64,000 bases of DNA from Bowdeniella nasicola (GTDB lineage Bacteria; Actinomycetota; Actinomycetes; Actinomycetales; Actinomycetaceae), in NCBI GenBank assembly GCA_030537895.1, contig JAUNVA010000005.1, positions 62,543 through 126,542 of the forward strand, given 5' to 3'. Shown in pieces: positions 36,036 through 45,596 of this stretch; positions within the stretch are counted from its first letter, which is position 1, and each line of letters begins with the position of its first letter. The position numbers were made by a program, and so were the translations under genes. The notes beneath the pieces are model-generated. The model was not told the DNA's origin, searched no databases, and saw only the letters and a program-made list of their open reading frames with translations.

Positions 36036-38054
36036 ATGCCTGAGAACCTGCGCCGTGGGACGGTGCCGATCTGGCTCTATGCCGTGGCATTCCTCGGCTT
36101 GCTCGCCCTCACGATCCCGCTGCTGGGCCTCGCATCCCGCGTGCCGTTTACTCGCATCCCCGAGCTCATGACCGCCTCGGACGCCCGCGCCGCGCTGTGG
36201 CTGTCCCTGCGTACCTGTCTCGCCTCGACCCTCCTCGCCGTTCTCCTCGGCGTCCCGACCGCCGTCCTCCTGTCCCGCCCATGGCCGGGCGTGCGCATTG
36301 CGCGCGTCATCGTGCTGCTGCCGATGGCGTTACCACCCGTCGTCGCCGGCCTCGCCCTCCTGCAGACCTTCGGGCGGCGCGGCCTGATCGGCGCGCACCT
36401 CGATGCGCTCGGCATCCAGATCGGCTTTACGACGACGGCCGTGATTATGGCGCAAACCTTCGTGTCGATGCCCTTCCTCATCGTGGCGCTGCAATCCGCC
36501 CTCCAGGTGCGCGAACGCGGCCACGAGGCGATTGCGGCCACGCTCGGTGCGGGACCTTCGCGCATCCTGACGCGCGTGACCCTGCCGCTGGTCGCCCCGG
36601 CTATCGCGCAGGGAACAGCTCTCGCTCTGGCCCGCTCGCTCGGCGAGTTTGGCGCGACCCTCACCTTCGCAGGGTCACTCACGGGCGTGACGCGCACCAT
36701 GCCGCTTGAGATCTACCTTCAGCGCGAGAATGACCCTGAGATCGCGCTCGCCCTGGCCGCCGTACTGATCCTCGTGGCGTTCTGCGTCGTCGCGATCACG
36801 GCCTGGCAGCAGCACACCAGCGCTTCGCCGCGTGTCCGCGCCGAGCACGCTCCGGCGGATACGACCGAGACCGACAGCGCACGCCGGGAAGCCGATGAGC
36901 CTCGCGCGAGCCACCAGGAGTCCACGCTCGTGGGGCACGAGCCAGGCGTCAGTGCCGGTGGCGCGCCCATCACGGCGCACCTCGTGAACCGGGAGCGCGG
37001 CGTCGACGTCGACCTCACCGCCGAGGCGGGAGATGTCCTCGCCCTCGTCGGGCGCAACGGGTCCGGCAAATCGACCTGCGTGCAGATGCTGGCCGGCCTC
37101 CTGGAGACGAGCGATTCACAGGTGCGCATCGGTGAGCGGGTCCTCGATGACGGGACGCGGCATGTACCCGCGCGCAGCCGGGGAGTTGCCCTGCTCGCCC
37201 AACGGCCCCTCCTCCTGCCGCACCTCTCCGTGCTGGACAACGTGGCCTTCGGCCTGCGTTCGCGCGGCCAGGGGCGCGCCGAAGCGCGTGAGCGAGCCCG
37301 CACCGAGCTGGCCGCCGTCGGGTGTTCTCACCTCGCGAACCGCCGCCCCCATCAGCTCTCGGGCGGCCAGGCCGCCCGTGTCTCCCTCGCTCGGGCACTC
37401 GCCACCGACCCGCGCGTGATCCTGCTCGACGAGCCGATGGCCGCGCTCGACGTGGATGCCGCAGCCGACGTGCGCACGCTGCTCTCGCAGCGCTTTCGCG
37501 CGAGCCGGCCCACCGTCGTGCTGGTCACGCACACGCTGCTCGACGTGGCCACCCTCGCCTCTCGCGTCCTCGTCCTGCAGGATGGGGTGCCTGTCGAAGA
37601 GGGCAGTGCCGACGAGATCCTTACGCGGCCTCGTACGGAGTTTTCCGCCGCGCTCGCGGGCATGAATATCCTGCTCGGTCGGGCCACCCGAGATGAGGCC
37701 GACACCAGCCTCGTCACCGTGTGCGGGGAGGGGCTCTCCCTCGCCGGTATGGCCGATGGGGTGGATGAGGGCGCGGACGCCGTGGCCCTGTTCGGGCCCT
37801 CCGCCGTCGCCCTCTACCCCATGACGAAGGCCCCGGAGGGTTCACCGCGCAACGTCCTTGACGTGAGCGTCACCGGTATCGAGCAGTCGGGTCGGCTCGC
37901 CCGCGTGAGTCTCGCCGCTGGGCAGACCACCCTCCAGGCGGACATTACCCTCGGTTCGGTGCGCTCCCTCTCCATCGCCGTCGGCACCCCGCTGAAGGCG
38001 GTCGTGAAGGCCGCCGAGGTCTCGGTTGTGGCCCGGGCGGGCGGCCGCGCATGA
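36036..38054 (+). CDS. modBC: ModB-ModC fusion: molybdate ABC permease plus ATPase
   Basis: A 672-residue fusion. Residues about 1-260 form a ModB-type permease with five or six helices and the EFGATLTFAGSLTGVTRTMPLEIYL loop. A linker (about 265-320) leads to a ModC ATPase: Walker A GRNGSGKST (339-347), LSGGQAARVSLARALA and VILLDEPMAALD. The last 70 residues form a TOBE domain (NVLDVSVTGIEQSG). TAACCT stands 6 nt before the ATG, so it is leaderless with its own promoter rather than co-transcribed with modA. ATGA overlap with the next gene. Confidence 0.93.
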   Translation: MPENLRRGTVPIWLYAVAFLGLLALTIPLLGLASRVPFTRIPELMTASDARAALWLSLRTCLASTLLAVLLGVPTAVLLSRPWPGVRIARVIVLLPMALPPVVAGLALLQTFGRRGLIGAHLDALGIQIGFTTTAVIMAQTFVSMPFLIVALQSALQVRERGHEAIAATLGAGPSRILTRVTLPLVAPAIAQGTALALARSLGEFGATLTFAGSLTGVTRTMPLEIYLQRENDPEIALALAAVLILVAFCVVAITAWQQHTSASPRVRAEHAPADTTETDSARREADEPRASHQESTLVGHEPGVSAGGAPITAHLVNRERGVDVDLTAEAGDVLALVGRNGSGKSTCVQMLAGLLETSDSQVRIGERVLDDGTRHVPARSRGVALLAQRPLLLPHLSVLDNVAFGLRSRGQGRAEARERARTELAAVGCSHLANRRPHQLSGGQAARVSLARALATDPRVILLDEPMAALDVDAAADVRTLLSQRFRASRPTVVLVTHTLLDVATLASRVLVLQDGVPVEEGSADEILTRPRTEFSAALAGMNILLGRATRDEADTSLVTVCGEGLSLAGMADGVDEGADAVALFGPSAVALYPMTKAPEGSPRNVLDVSVTGIEQSGRLARVSLAAGQTTLQADITLGSVRSLSIAVGTPLKAVVKAAEVSVVARAGGRA

Positions 38055-38524
38055 TCCTCGCGAGCACGGCGCTGGCGTCCCTCGTGTCAGCGCTCGTGCT
38101 CGTCGTGCCGATCGAGGTGGTGCTCGCTGCCGCCGCGCCCGTCTCCGACGTCCCCCTGTGGCTCTTGGCGTTGATCGCCGCACTCACCCACGTGCTCGGA
38201 AAGCTCGTCCACTACGCGATCGGTGCCGGCGCCCTGCGGGGCGCATGGTTCGCACGCCAGCGCGCCGAGCCGAACGCCGAATGGCACGAGCGCTACGCAC
38301 GGGCCCGCGCCTGGTGCGAATCTCACGGCTGGGGGCCATTCGCCCTCATGATGGTCTCGGCCGCAACGTCCCTGCCGCCCTACGCCCCCATGCCCTTCCT
38401 GGCGCCGGCAGCCGGCATGCGCTGGCCGTCGTTTGCGCTCGCCTCCCTGCTCGGACGCTCGATCCGCTTCTACGCCGTGGTGGCCCTCACCGGGTGGCTA
38501 CCCCACTGGCTCATCGGTCTCTGA
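38051..38524 (+). CDS. Small membrane protein, YqaA/DedA-like
   Basis: A 157-residue protein with four or five helices. The segment GWGPFALMMVSAATSLPPYAPMPFLAPAAGM and LLGRSIRFYAVVAL resemble the SNARE-associated (DedA/YqaA) membrane fold, which has a GR..RF motif near the end. No catalytic function is known for the group. It overlaps modBC by ATGA, so it is translationally coupled to molybdate transport; the functional connection is unclear. Confidence 0.65.
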   Translation: MILASTALASLVSALVLVVPIEVVLAAAAPVSDVPLWLLALIAALTHVLGKLVHYAIGAGALRGAWFARQRAEPNAEWHERYARARAWCESHGWGPFALMMVSAATSLPPYAPMPFLAPAAGMRWPSFALASLLGRSIRFYAVVALTGWLPHWLIGL

Positions 38525-38625
38525 CGCGCCCCGCGGGACACCGCCCACCCGCATGAGCGCACACCGGTAGGCTAGGCACAACCGGCGGTAGGCGCCGGGC
38601 CCGCAGCGTCGCGGAGGGAGAGCGC

Positions 38626-39681
38626 ATGAAGGCGATCGTCGTCGGCACCGCCGATCAGCGCACTTCACTGCCGGTCGGCACCTTCCCCATCAGTGATGGG
38701 CACGCCACCCCCACCCCGATCCACGGCATTCACCATTCGGTGGGTGGCGCTGCGATGGCCGTCGCCCGCGTCCTCGCGGCGTCGGGAGACGACGTCGCCC
38801 TCGCGGTACCTCTCGGAGAAGACTACGCCGCCGCGGTGATCGACACCGAGGCCTACCGCTTCGATATGTCCACGCACCTGTGTCGCCGCGAACTGCGCCA
38901 CACGCCACGCTCCGTCGACCTGCATGACGAGGACGGGCACCGGCACGTTTACCTCGACCTCGCTCACGCCCATAGCCTCCCGATTGATATGCGGAGCCTC
39001 GATACGGACGCCCAACGCGCCGACGTCGTCGTGATCACCTCCCTCGACCAGGCCCCCACGCTGCCCGCGGCCCTCGCGGTGCGGGGGCTGCGCTGCGCCG
39101 TCGACCTGCAAGCTTTCAATCCATTCGACGCCCTGCATGTGCCCACTGCCCACCGTGGTACCCACCCGGCGGACGCTCTCCTCGCCACACGTGAGACGAT
39201 CCGGGGTGCACTGTCGGCTGAGATCCTCGCGTTTCGTGCCGATGCCGTGCGGGCCCGCGAACGGCAGGCCCTCGCCGCGCTCGCCTCCCGGGCGCGCAGC
39301 CGACTGGTCATCCTGTGGTGCGGTACGGACGGCGTGCTCCTCCTCGAGCGCGGCTCCTGCGGGTGGCCCGCCGAGGCCGTGCACGTGCCAGGTTGCCCCG
39401 AGCTGGACGCCCCCCACGGCGGTGATACCTTCCTGGCGGCCTTTCTGCACCGTGTGATCGCGCGTGAGCTGGCACCCGAGGAGGCGGCCCGTGGTGCGCT
39501 GGCAGCGACCGCGCGTGTGCTCCGCGTCGATCACGATCTCGATCGGACCCGCCTCGCACGCCTCCTTGAGGACGAGCGGAGTGTCCGCGATCAGGGCGAG
39601 GTCCCGCTTTCGCCCGTGCCTGCTCCCGCGGGTAGCACCCTCGCCGAGGGGGCGCCCCGCGAGCGAGACGGGACGGCCTAG
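38626..39681 (+). CDS. PfkB-family carbohydrate kinase
   Basis: A 351-residue kinase of the ribokinase superfamily. SVGGAAMAVARVLAASGDDVALAVPLGEDYAA is the N-terminal signature. The C-terminal signature reads LDAPHGGDTFLAAF: the catalytic Asp is kept, but the usual GAG before it is HGG. The substrate (a sugar or nucleoside) is unknown. An RBS GGAGGGAG precedes the ATG by 5 nt, and TAGGCT (38568-38573) may be the -10, giving a leader of about 45 nt. Its stop overlaps that of the DUF4126 gene. Confidence 0.8.
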   Translation: MKAIVVGTADQRTSLPVGTFPISDGHATPTPIHGIHHSVGGAAMAVARVLAASGDDVALAVPLGEDYAAAVIDTEAYRFDMSTHLCRRELRHTPRSVDLHDEDGHRHVYLDLAHAHSLPIDMRSLDTDAQRADVVVITSLDQAPTLPAALAVRGLRCAVDLQAFNPFDALHVPTAHRGTHPADALLATRETIRGALSAEILAFRADAVRARERQALAALASRARSRLVILWCGTDGVLLLERGSCGWPAEAVHVPGCPELDAPHGGDTFLAAFLHRVIARELAPEEAARGALAATARVLRVDHDLDRTRLARLLEDERSVRDQGEVPLSPVPAPAGSTLAEGAPRERDGTA

Positions 39682-40283
39682 GCCGCCCCGCGGTCTTGGC
39701 GGCGGTCCGGCGCGAGCCGCGCACCACGGCGCAGCAGCCAAATGAAGAAGCCCACGGCCGCCACCACGAGCACGAGGGCGATGATCGGCGCGAAGATCGC
39801 CATGAGGGAGAGCGCGACCGATGTGACATCCTCTCCAAGGGAGAGCACCGGGGCCGCGAGACCCGCGCTCGACACGTTCGCAACGGGCCGGGCCGTCGAC
39901 TTCATGAGGTGCACGATGAGTGCCACCACGGCACCCACGGCGAACAGCACCCAGCGGCCGCCACTGAACGCCGTCGCCGAGTCGGTCGCGACCTGCGGGT
40001 CACTGCCGAGCGCGGACGCGAAGACGATCCCGCCGGAAGCGGGGCGCACGAGCGACTGGATGGTGTCGTTGATCGAGTCCACCGCGGGCACCTTGTCGGC
40101 GATGAACTCAACGAGGGCGAGGACCCCCACAATCGTGAGCAGCCAAGTGTCGGTGAGCCACGACCACTCAGGGGGCAGCGTGACTGCGTCGGTGAAGCGG
40201 GCGAGCAGACCGAGGGCAAGCATCGGCACGTAGGCGTTCAGGCCCGCGGCGCTGCCGAGCCCGAAGGCTGAGACGAGGTCCAC
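39678..40283 (-). CDS. DUF4126 family membrane protein
   Basis: About 201 residues from GTG 40283. The N-terminal VDLVSAFGLGSAAGLNAYVPMLALGLLARF, EFIADKVPAVDSINDTIQSLVRPASGGIVFA and five or six helices are characteristic of DUF4126. The function is unknown. It begins 8 bp after the stop of the DsbA-like gene, so they are probably co-transcribed; the in-frame extension upstream of 40283 lies inside that gene. Confidence 0.78.
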   Translation of the reverse strand: MDLVSAFGLGSAAGLNAYVPMLALGLLARFTDAVTLPPEWSWLTDTWLLTIVGVLALVEFIADKVPAVDSINDTIQSLVRPASGGIVFASALGSDPQVATDSATAFSGGRWVLFAVGAVVALIVHLMKSTARPVANVSSAGLAAPVLSLGEDVTSVALSLMAIFAPIIALVLVVAAVGFFIWLLRRGARLAPDRRQDRGAA

Positions 40284-40290
40284 CGCCGGC

Positions 40291-41139
40291 CTAGCGTTCG
40301 GCTTGGGCGAGCTGCTGGTCGATCGCGGCGCGGAACGCCTCGAGCGGCTGGGCACCGGACAGCACCACGTCATTAATGATGAACGCAGGGGTGCCCCGTA
40401 CGCCGATCGTCGTCATCGTCTCGTGGGTGTCCTTCTGGATGGCGTTCGCGATCTTGGAGTCATCGAGGGCCGCCCGGAATGCGTCGAGATCCTTCACGCC
40501 GATCTCCTTCGCGATCTCGACGAACTCGTCGGCCGAATAGTCGGGGTGTCCCCGGCCGGAGTGCTTCGCAAACACGGCGTCGTGAAACTCCCAAAATTTG
40601 CCTTGCGCGCCAGCCGCGCGCGCCGCCACCGCCGTGTTGAGGCCCTCGGGGAACATCGCGAGGTCGTGCCATTCGAAGAGCACCTGGCCGTTATCGATAT
40701 AGTCCTGCAGCTCCGGTTCCGTCTGGGTGGCGAACTGGGCACAGAACGGGCAGGAGAAGTCTGAGTATTCGACGACGACGACGGGCGCGTTGACGTCCCC
40801 CTTCGCGTACGGGTCGCCCTCCAGTCGGCGCGGCTGCGCCCGCAGGAGCTCGAGCGCCTCCTCGCGGGTCAGCTCACCGTCGCCCGCCTCCTGGCCGCCC
40901 GACTCGGTCGGCGGTGGGGTCGCGCCGCCCTGCTCGGGGGCGGCCGCACTCGGAGAGGCGGCCGGTGCCGACTGTGCGGAACCGCCGGCCTTGGTGGCTG
41001 TCCAGCGTCCGACCATGAAGACGAGTGCCATGAGCAAGATGGCACACAGGACGGCGAGGACGATCACGAGGGGTGAGCGGGCCGGTGCGGGTGCGGCGGC
41101 GCCGTCGGCCGAATGCGGGGAACGGGGTGAGGACTTCAT
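40291..41139 (-). CDS. DsbA-like membrane-anchored thiol oxidoreductase
   Basis: A 282-residue protein. A cytosolic N-terminus, one membrane helix (LVIVLAVLCAILLMALVFMVGRW) and an Ala/Pro/Ser/Gly linker lead to a DsbA-like domain (about 110-282). The domain has active site SCPFC in VEYSDFSCPFCAQF and the cis-proline GVRGTPAFIIND. It should form or isomerise disulfides outside the membrane, like other actinobacterial DsbA-type enzymes. ATG 41139 has GGAG 4 nt upstream; a possible -10 TAGGAT lies near 41186. Confidence 0.85.
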   Translation of the reverse strand: MKSSPRSPHSADGAAAPAPARSPLVIVLAVLCAILLMALVFMVGRWTATKAGGSAQSAPAASPSAAAPEQGGATPPPTESGGQEAGDGELTREEALELLRAQPRRLEGDPYAKGDVNAPVVVVEYSDFSCPFCAQFATQTEPELQDYIDNGQVLFEWHDLAMFPEGLNTAVAARAAGAQGKFWEFHDAVFAKHSGRGHPDYSADEFVEIAKEIGVKDLDAFRAALDDSKIANAIQKDTHETMTTIGVRGTPAFIINDVVLSGAQPLEAFRAAIDQQLAQAER

Positions 41140-41374
41140 GAGGCTCCGACTCGAGGTGCAGGGATGGCAAGCTGGCACGATCCTACTCACTGTCGCGCCG
41201 CTCGGACCAGGAACGTACCTTTCTCGCACCCTGCGTGAGTCGAGGTGCTGAGTATCGACGAGTGTCGAGTCCTCCGCGATGAGGGGGCCCCTCATCCGGG
41301 ATCAGGGGCTGACGCGGGGACCCCTCCATCTTGGCGACGATGCCCGAGGTAGCGACACCTGTCAGGATGGGCCC

Positions 41375-42085
41375 ATGACTACCAGTACTGATCTGCGCGC
41401 GGGAGACACCCCCGCTATCGCCACCGATCACCTCACAAAAATCTACGGGAGCGGCCCGGCGGCTGTCACGGCCGTCGACAATGTCTCCGTCACGATCGAC
41501 GCGGGTGAGTTCACCTCGATCATGGGGCCGTCCGGATCGGGTAAATCCACCCTGCTGCACTGTGTGGCGGGTCTCGACTCCGTGACGAGTGGCCGCGTGC
41601 TTGTTGCAGGTCAGGATATTACCGCCATGAATGACGCCCAGTTGTCCACCTTCCGGCGTGATCGGATCGGCTTCGTATTCCAGGCGTTCAACCTGCTCCC
41701 CACGATGACGGCCCGCCAGAACATTCTGTTGCCGACCCGGATGGCACGGACGAGCGTCGACACCGAGTGGTTTGATCGCCTCACCTCACACCTGGGACTG
41801 ACCGAGCGGCTCGACCACCGCCCCTTCGAGTTGAGTGGAGGCCAGCAGCAGCGCGTTGCGGTGGCGCGAGCCCTGCTCACTCGGCCGGCCGTCCTCATCG
41901 CCGACGAGCCCACCGGTAACCTCGACTCAGCGGCCTCCACAGAGGTCCTCTCTCTGCTACGCACCGCTGTCGATGAGCTCGGTCAGGCGGTCGTCATGGT
42001 GACACACGATCCTGACGCGGCGGCAGTGGGTGATCGCGTCATCACGATGGAGGACGGCGCCATTACGGGTGAGGAGCGCCGGTGA
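41375..42085 (+). CDS. ABC transporter ATP-binding protein, LolD/MacB type
   Basis: A 236-residue ATPase with Walker [11 protein letters not shown]-loop [10 protein letters not shown], signature [16 protein letters not shown] and Walker [14 protein letters not shown], all typical of MacB/LolD-type ABC proteins. These drive FtsX-like permeases that extrude peptides or lipids rather than import. ATG 41375 has CAGGAT 6 nt upstream (leaderless). It overlaps the permease gene by four bases. Confidence 0.9.
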   Translation: MTTSTDLRAGDTPAIATDHLTKIYGSGPAAVTAVDNVSVTIDAGEFTSIMGPSGSGKSTLLHCVAGLDSVTSGRVLVAGQDITAMNDAQLSTFRRDRIGFVFQAFNLLPTMTARQNILLPTRMARTSVDTEWFDRLTSHLGLTERLDHRPFELSGGQQQRVAVARALLTRPAVLIADEPTGNLDSAASTEVLSLLRTAVDELGQAVVMVTHDPDAAAVGDRVITMEDGAITGEERR

Positions 42086-44691
42086 ACGACGTCCTGCGCG
42101 CCCAGCTGCGATCCAAACCCGGACGGATGCTCGCGACGGCAATCGCCGTCGTCGTCGCCGTGGCATTCGTCGTCGTCACGCTCTCCCTCGGCAGTGCGTT
42201 GACGGCGACACTGAAGTCGGCCTTCGCTGAGGTCTTCAAAAATGCCGACCTGCAAGTCACCTGTTCTGAGGAATCTGTGGATCATGCCGACCGTTCGGTC
42301 TCCGAGGACCCGGGGGAGGAGGATACGCCCTGCGACCACGTGCTCGCGAACATCCGGGCTCTCGATGATGTCGCCCACGCTGCCCCGCTCGTGATGGGAA
42401 GCGTCCATCTGCAATCGGAGGACGCCCAAACGGGGCTCCAGACCTTCGACGCCATCGATCCCGAACTCACCTGGCAAGAGCTCACCGAGGGGCGCTGGCC
42501 AGAGGCAGACAACGAGATCGCACTCGACGTGAACTCCGCGGAGCTGCTCGGAGTGGGACTTTCTGACCAGGTACAGGCCCGCCTTTTCGGGCTGTCGGAA
42601 GCGGGCGAGAAGGTCACCATTGTCGGCCTGTATGACGCCGGTGATTTTGCTTTGCCGACCGCCGTCACACCGCCGGGAGCGCAAGACTGGAAGATGCTCG
42701 CCGGCACCCAGCAAATGCAGATCCTCGTGCGCAGCGACACGGTGAGCCCGGCTGAGCTCAAGAACACGATGCTCGATCCTGCGATCACGCAGCACATTGG
42801 CGGCGACGTCACGCTGACCCCCCTCACGGTCAGTGAAGCTGTTGACGAGACCATTGAGCAGTTCGGTGGCGACACCGGAATCCTTACGGCAGCAGCGACG
42901 GTCTTCTCTCTTATCGCCGTCGTCGTGGCGGGGATCGTCATCACCCTCACCTTCCAGGTGCTCGTCATTCAGCGCACCCGCGAACTCGCACTCCTGCGCT
43001 GTATCGGCGCCTCGATTCGGCAGATTCGCCGTCTCGTGATCGTCGAAGCGCTCATCGTCGGCATGATATCCTCGCTCATCGGGGCCCTCCTCGGTGGCGC
43101 CACTGTGCGTTACGCCTTCCCGCTTCTTTCCCTGAAGCCCGAGTGGTCCACGGCATTCACGCCGATGATTGCCGCCTTCTTTGTCGGCGTGATCCTCACG
43201 GTGATCTGCGCGATCTCGCCGTCTCGCCGCGCAACGCGCGTGCCACCGCTGGCGGCTCTGCGCCCCGTCGACCTGGCGAGTGCCCGTTCTCAGCGCGGGA
43301 TTATCCGTGCGGTGATCGGACTGCTCATCGCTGGCGCCGGTGGCGCGATGCTCGGCATCGGCCTCTCCGATGGTCGGCTCACTATCGCGATGCCCGGCGG
43401 GATCATCCTGTTCGTGGGAGCCGTAATCCTCATGACGTTCATCGTGCCGCCCCTTGTGCGGCTCTTCACCGCGGCGTGGACGCGTGTCAGTGCGCCGAGC
43501 GAACTCGCCGCTGCGAACGTGCTGCGTAATCCCGGCAGGACGGCTGCGACCGCCGTCGCACTCGTCGTCGGGATCGGGCTCGTGACGACCGTCGTCGTCG
43601 GAAAGGAGTCCGTTGAGAAGGGGTTAATCGGCGAGCTCGACGAGCGCCGCCCGGTGGACGTCGTCGTGACGGCTCCCGCCTTCACCGATGACGAAATCGA
43701 GGAGATTCGCACGATGCCCGGCGTGTCCGAGGCGCGGGCGGTCTCGTCGACGGAGTACGTGATCGGCGCGAGTGCCGACGAATTGAACGCGATGCGCGCC
43801 TCCGAGGGGATGCGTGAACTCGACGGCGCTGAGCAACCGGGTGGTGCGCACCAGGGTGACGGCGCGGCGGAGGATATCGCTCTGTCGGGAGGCCGCCTCA
43901 TCGCGATCACGCCCGACGCGGCGGCCCTTGCTCGAATCGAGCTCGATGTGCCCGAGCCGGGGACACTATTCGTGAGCGACCCCGGGGTCATAGGTGTGAA
44001 GGACGGCGAGCCCGTCGACCTCGCCGTGCGCACCGAGGATGGCAGCTACGTGGACCACACCTTCACGGTGCGCACCCAGCGTGGCGCGGACGACCTCGAT
44101 GCCTGGGTTAATCCGGTGGATCTCGACGGGACAGGCGCGCAGCTCGACACGATTTATGTGCGTCTCTCGGACAGCGTCGATTCTCAGGGTCTGAACCGCC
44201 TCGGGGTCAAGATTGAGGGGATCGCAGACGGCGCCCAGGTCAGTGGGGGTGCGGTAGAGCGCCTTACCTTCATGGAGATCCTCGACGTCATGATGTACGT
44301 CATTCTCGGCCTACTCGGCGCGGCCATCGTGATCTCCGTGATTGGCGTTTCGAATACGCTTGCACTTTCGGTTGCCGAACGTACCCAGGAGTCGGGACTG
44401 CTGCGTGCCCTCGGGCTGCGGCGGGGCCAGATGCGTCTCATGCTCGCCTTCGAGGCACTCTTTATCGCGGTGGCCGCGGTGATCCTCGGGCTTGCGTTGG
44501 GGATCTTCGAAGCGTGGGCCGGAGTCCGCGCCCTCGCGAACGACCTCGAGTTGGACCTGCATCTGACGATTCCTGTGGGCTGGCTCGTGACGATCGTGGC
44601 GGTCGCCTTCGGTGCGGCGCTGCTCGCCTCGCTGTTGCCTGCCCGCGCGGCGGCACGCACCTCCCCGATGGAGGCGATGACCGCCGAATAG
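42082..44691 (+). CDS. FtsX-like ABC transporter permease
   Basis: An 869-residue permease with two FtsX/MacB-type repeats. An N-terminal helix (residues about 13-35) is followed by a periplasm-type domain, three helices (about 290-385), two central helices, a second extracellular domain and three C-terminal helices (about 735-855). SVAERTQESGLLRALGLRRGQMRLM and VLVIQRTRELALLRCIGASIRQIRRL are the coupling motifs. It works with the ATPase at 41375, probably in efflux of an amphiphile or antimicrobial; the substrate is unknown. Confidence 0.88.
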   Translation: MNDVLRAQLRSKPGRMLATAIAVVVAVAFVVVTLSLGSALTATLKSAFAEVFKNADLQVTCSEESVDHADRSVSEDPGEEDTPCDHVLANIRALDDVAHAAPLVMGSVHLQSEDAQTGLQTFDAIDPELTWQELTEGRWPEADNEIALDVNSAELLGVGLSDQVQARLFGLSEAGEKVTIVGLYDAGDFALPTAVTPPGAQDWKMLAGTQQMQILVRSDTVSPAELKNTMLDPAITQHIGGDVTLTPLTVSEAVDETIEQFGGDTGILTAAATVFSLIAVVVAGIVITLTFQVLVIQRTRELALLRCIGASIRQIRRLVIVEALIVGMISSLIGALLGGATVRYAFPLLSLKPEWSTAFTPMIAAFFVGVILTVICAISPSRRATRVPPLAALRPVDLASARSQRGIIRAVIGLLIAGAGGAMLGIGLSDGRLTIAMPGGIILFVGAVILMTFIVPPLVRLFTAAWTRVSAPSELAAANVLRNPGRTAATAVALVVGIGLVTTVVVGKESVEKGLIGELDERRPVDVVVTAPAFTDDEIEEIRTMPGVSEARAVSSTEYVIGASADELNAMRASEGMRELDGAEQPGGAHQGDGAAEDIALSGGRLIAITPDAAALARIELDVPEPGTLFVSDPGVIGVKDGEPVDLAVRTEDGSYVDHTFTVRTQRGADDLDAWVNPVDLDGTGAQLDTIYVRLSDSVDSQGLNRLGVKIEGIADGAQVSGGAVERLTFMEILDVMMYVILGLLGAAIVISVIGVSNTLALSVAERTQESGLLRALGLRRGQMRLMLAFEALFIAVAAVILGLALGIFEAWAGVRALANDLELDLHLTIPVGWLVTIVAVAFGAALLASLLPARAAARTSPMEAMTAE

Positions 44692-44703
44692 CACGGAGTC
44701 GCG

Positions 44704-44731
44704 CGGGTCCGCCCATCAGAGTGCGGGCCCG
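44704..44731. terminator. Bidirectional hairpin between the converging permease and nucleosidase genes
   Basis: CGGGTCCGC (44704-44712) pairs with GCGGGCCCG (44723-44731) with one G-U. It lies 12 nt after the permease stop and 18 nt before the stop of the minus-strand gene. Confidence 0.5.
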
Positions 44732-44749
44732 AGCGAGGGAGGTGGTCGG

Positions 44750-45457
44750 CTAGTTCATGGCCGCGAGCAGGTGGGTGATAACCGCGCGGGAACGGTCCGC
44801 TACCTGCTCGACCGCCATGTGGAAGGAGTCGGCGGCTGAGGCGTCGCACAGATCCGAGATGCCACGCACTGAGAGGAACGGGACGCCGGCGAGGTGACAG
44901 GCCTGCGCGATCGGCGCCGACTCCATATCGGTGGCCAGCGCCTCGGGGAACGCCGCACGTACCTCGGCCACGAGGTGAGCGGCAATAAAGGAATCCCCGG
45001 AGAGGATCTCGCCCACGCGCACGGTGCCGGGCGCGCCCTCGACCTCGGCGAGCGGGGACGCCGCGGCCTCGTAGCGTTCCGGCATCCCGGGGATCTGCCC
45101 GAGCGCGTAGCCGAAGGCGGTGGCGTCCGCACTGTGGTAGCGGTAGTGGGAGCCGACGACGACGTCGCCTACGGCCACCTCGGCGCCCAGCCCCCCGGCG
45201 CTGCCCGCCGATATCACGAGGTCGGGGGAGTACTCCCCGATGAGGCGGGTCGTGCAGGCGGCGGCGTTCACGCTTCCGATTCCGCACACGGCGAGGCGCG
45301 CAGTGTGGCCCGCAAGGGACACGTCCGCGGTCTCGACCTGTCGCCAGGAGCCGAGGGGGAAGGCGGCGGGGCCGGCGGTGCCCTCGGGGAGGAAGGCACG
45401 TGCCTCCTCCACCATGGCCGTGATGATGAGAACGCGGGGATAAGCGCAGGGAGTCAT
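44750..45457 (-). CDS. mtnN: 5'-methylthioadenosine/S-adenosylhomocysteine nucleosidase
   Basis: A 235-residue nucleosidase. Family motifs are present: MVEEARAFLPEG, GIGSVNAAACTTRLI, LVISAGSAGGL and ATDMESAPIAQACHLAGVPFLSVRGISDLCD (the substrate-binding Met-Glu and the catalytic Asp near the end). It splits MTA or SAH for methionine/adenine salvage. TACAGT stands exactly 6 nt before the ATG at 45457 (45464-45469), so the upstream in-frame extension to 45502 is very unlikely and the mRNA should be leaderless. Confidence 0.88.
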   Translation of the reverse strand: MTPCAYPRVLIITAMVEEARAFLPEGTAGPAAFPLGSWRQVETADVSLAGHTARLAVCGIGSVNAAACTTRLIGEYSPDLVISAGSAGGLGAEVAVGDVVVGSHYRYHSADATAFGYALGQIPGMPERYEAAASPLAEVEGAPGTVRVGEILSGDSFIAAHLVAEVRAAFPEALATDMESAPIAQACHLAGVPFLSVRGISDLCDASAADSFHMAVEQVADRSRAVITHLLAAMN

Positions 45458-45596
45458 GCCTCTACTGTAGGGACTGTAGGGCGGCGTGCAGCTAGCGGGC
45501 ACGGTCCATTCGTGGCACCATACGTGAGGCGCCGGTCACGTTCGGCGTTGCCACCCGTCGTCATCCGCGGTGGCCCAATCCACCGAAGGGGATGTG

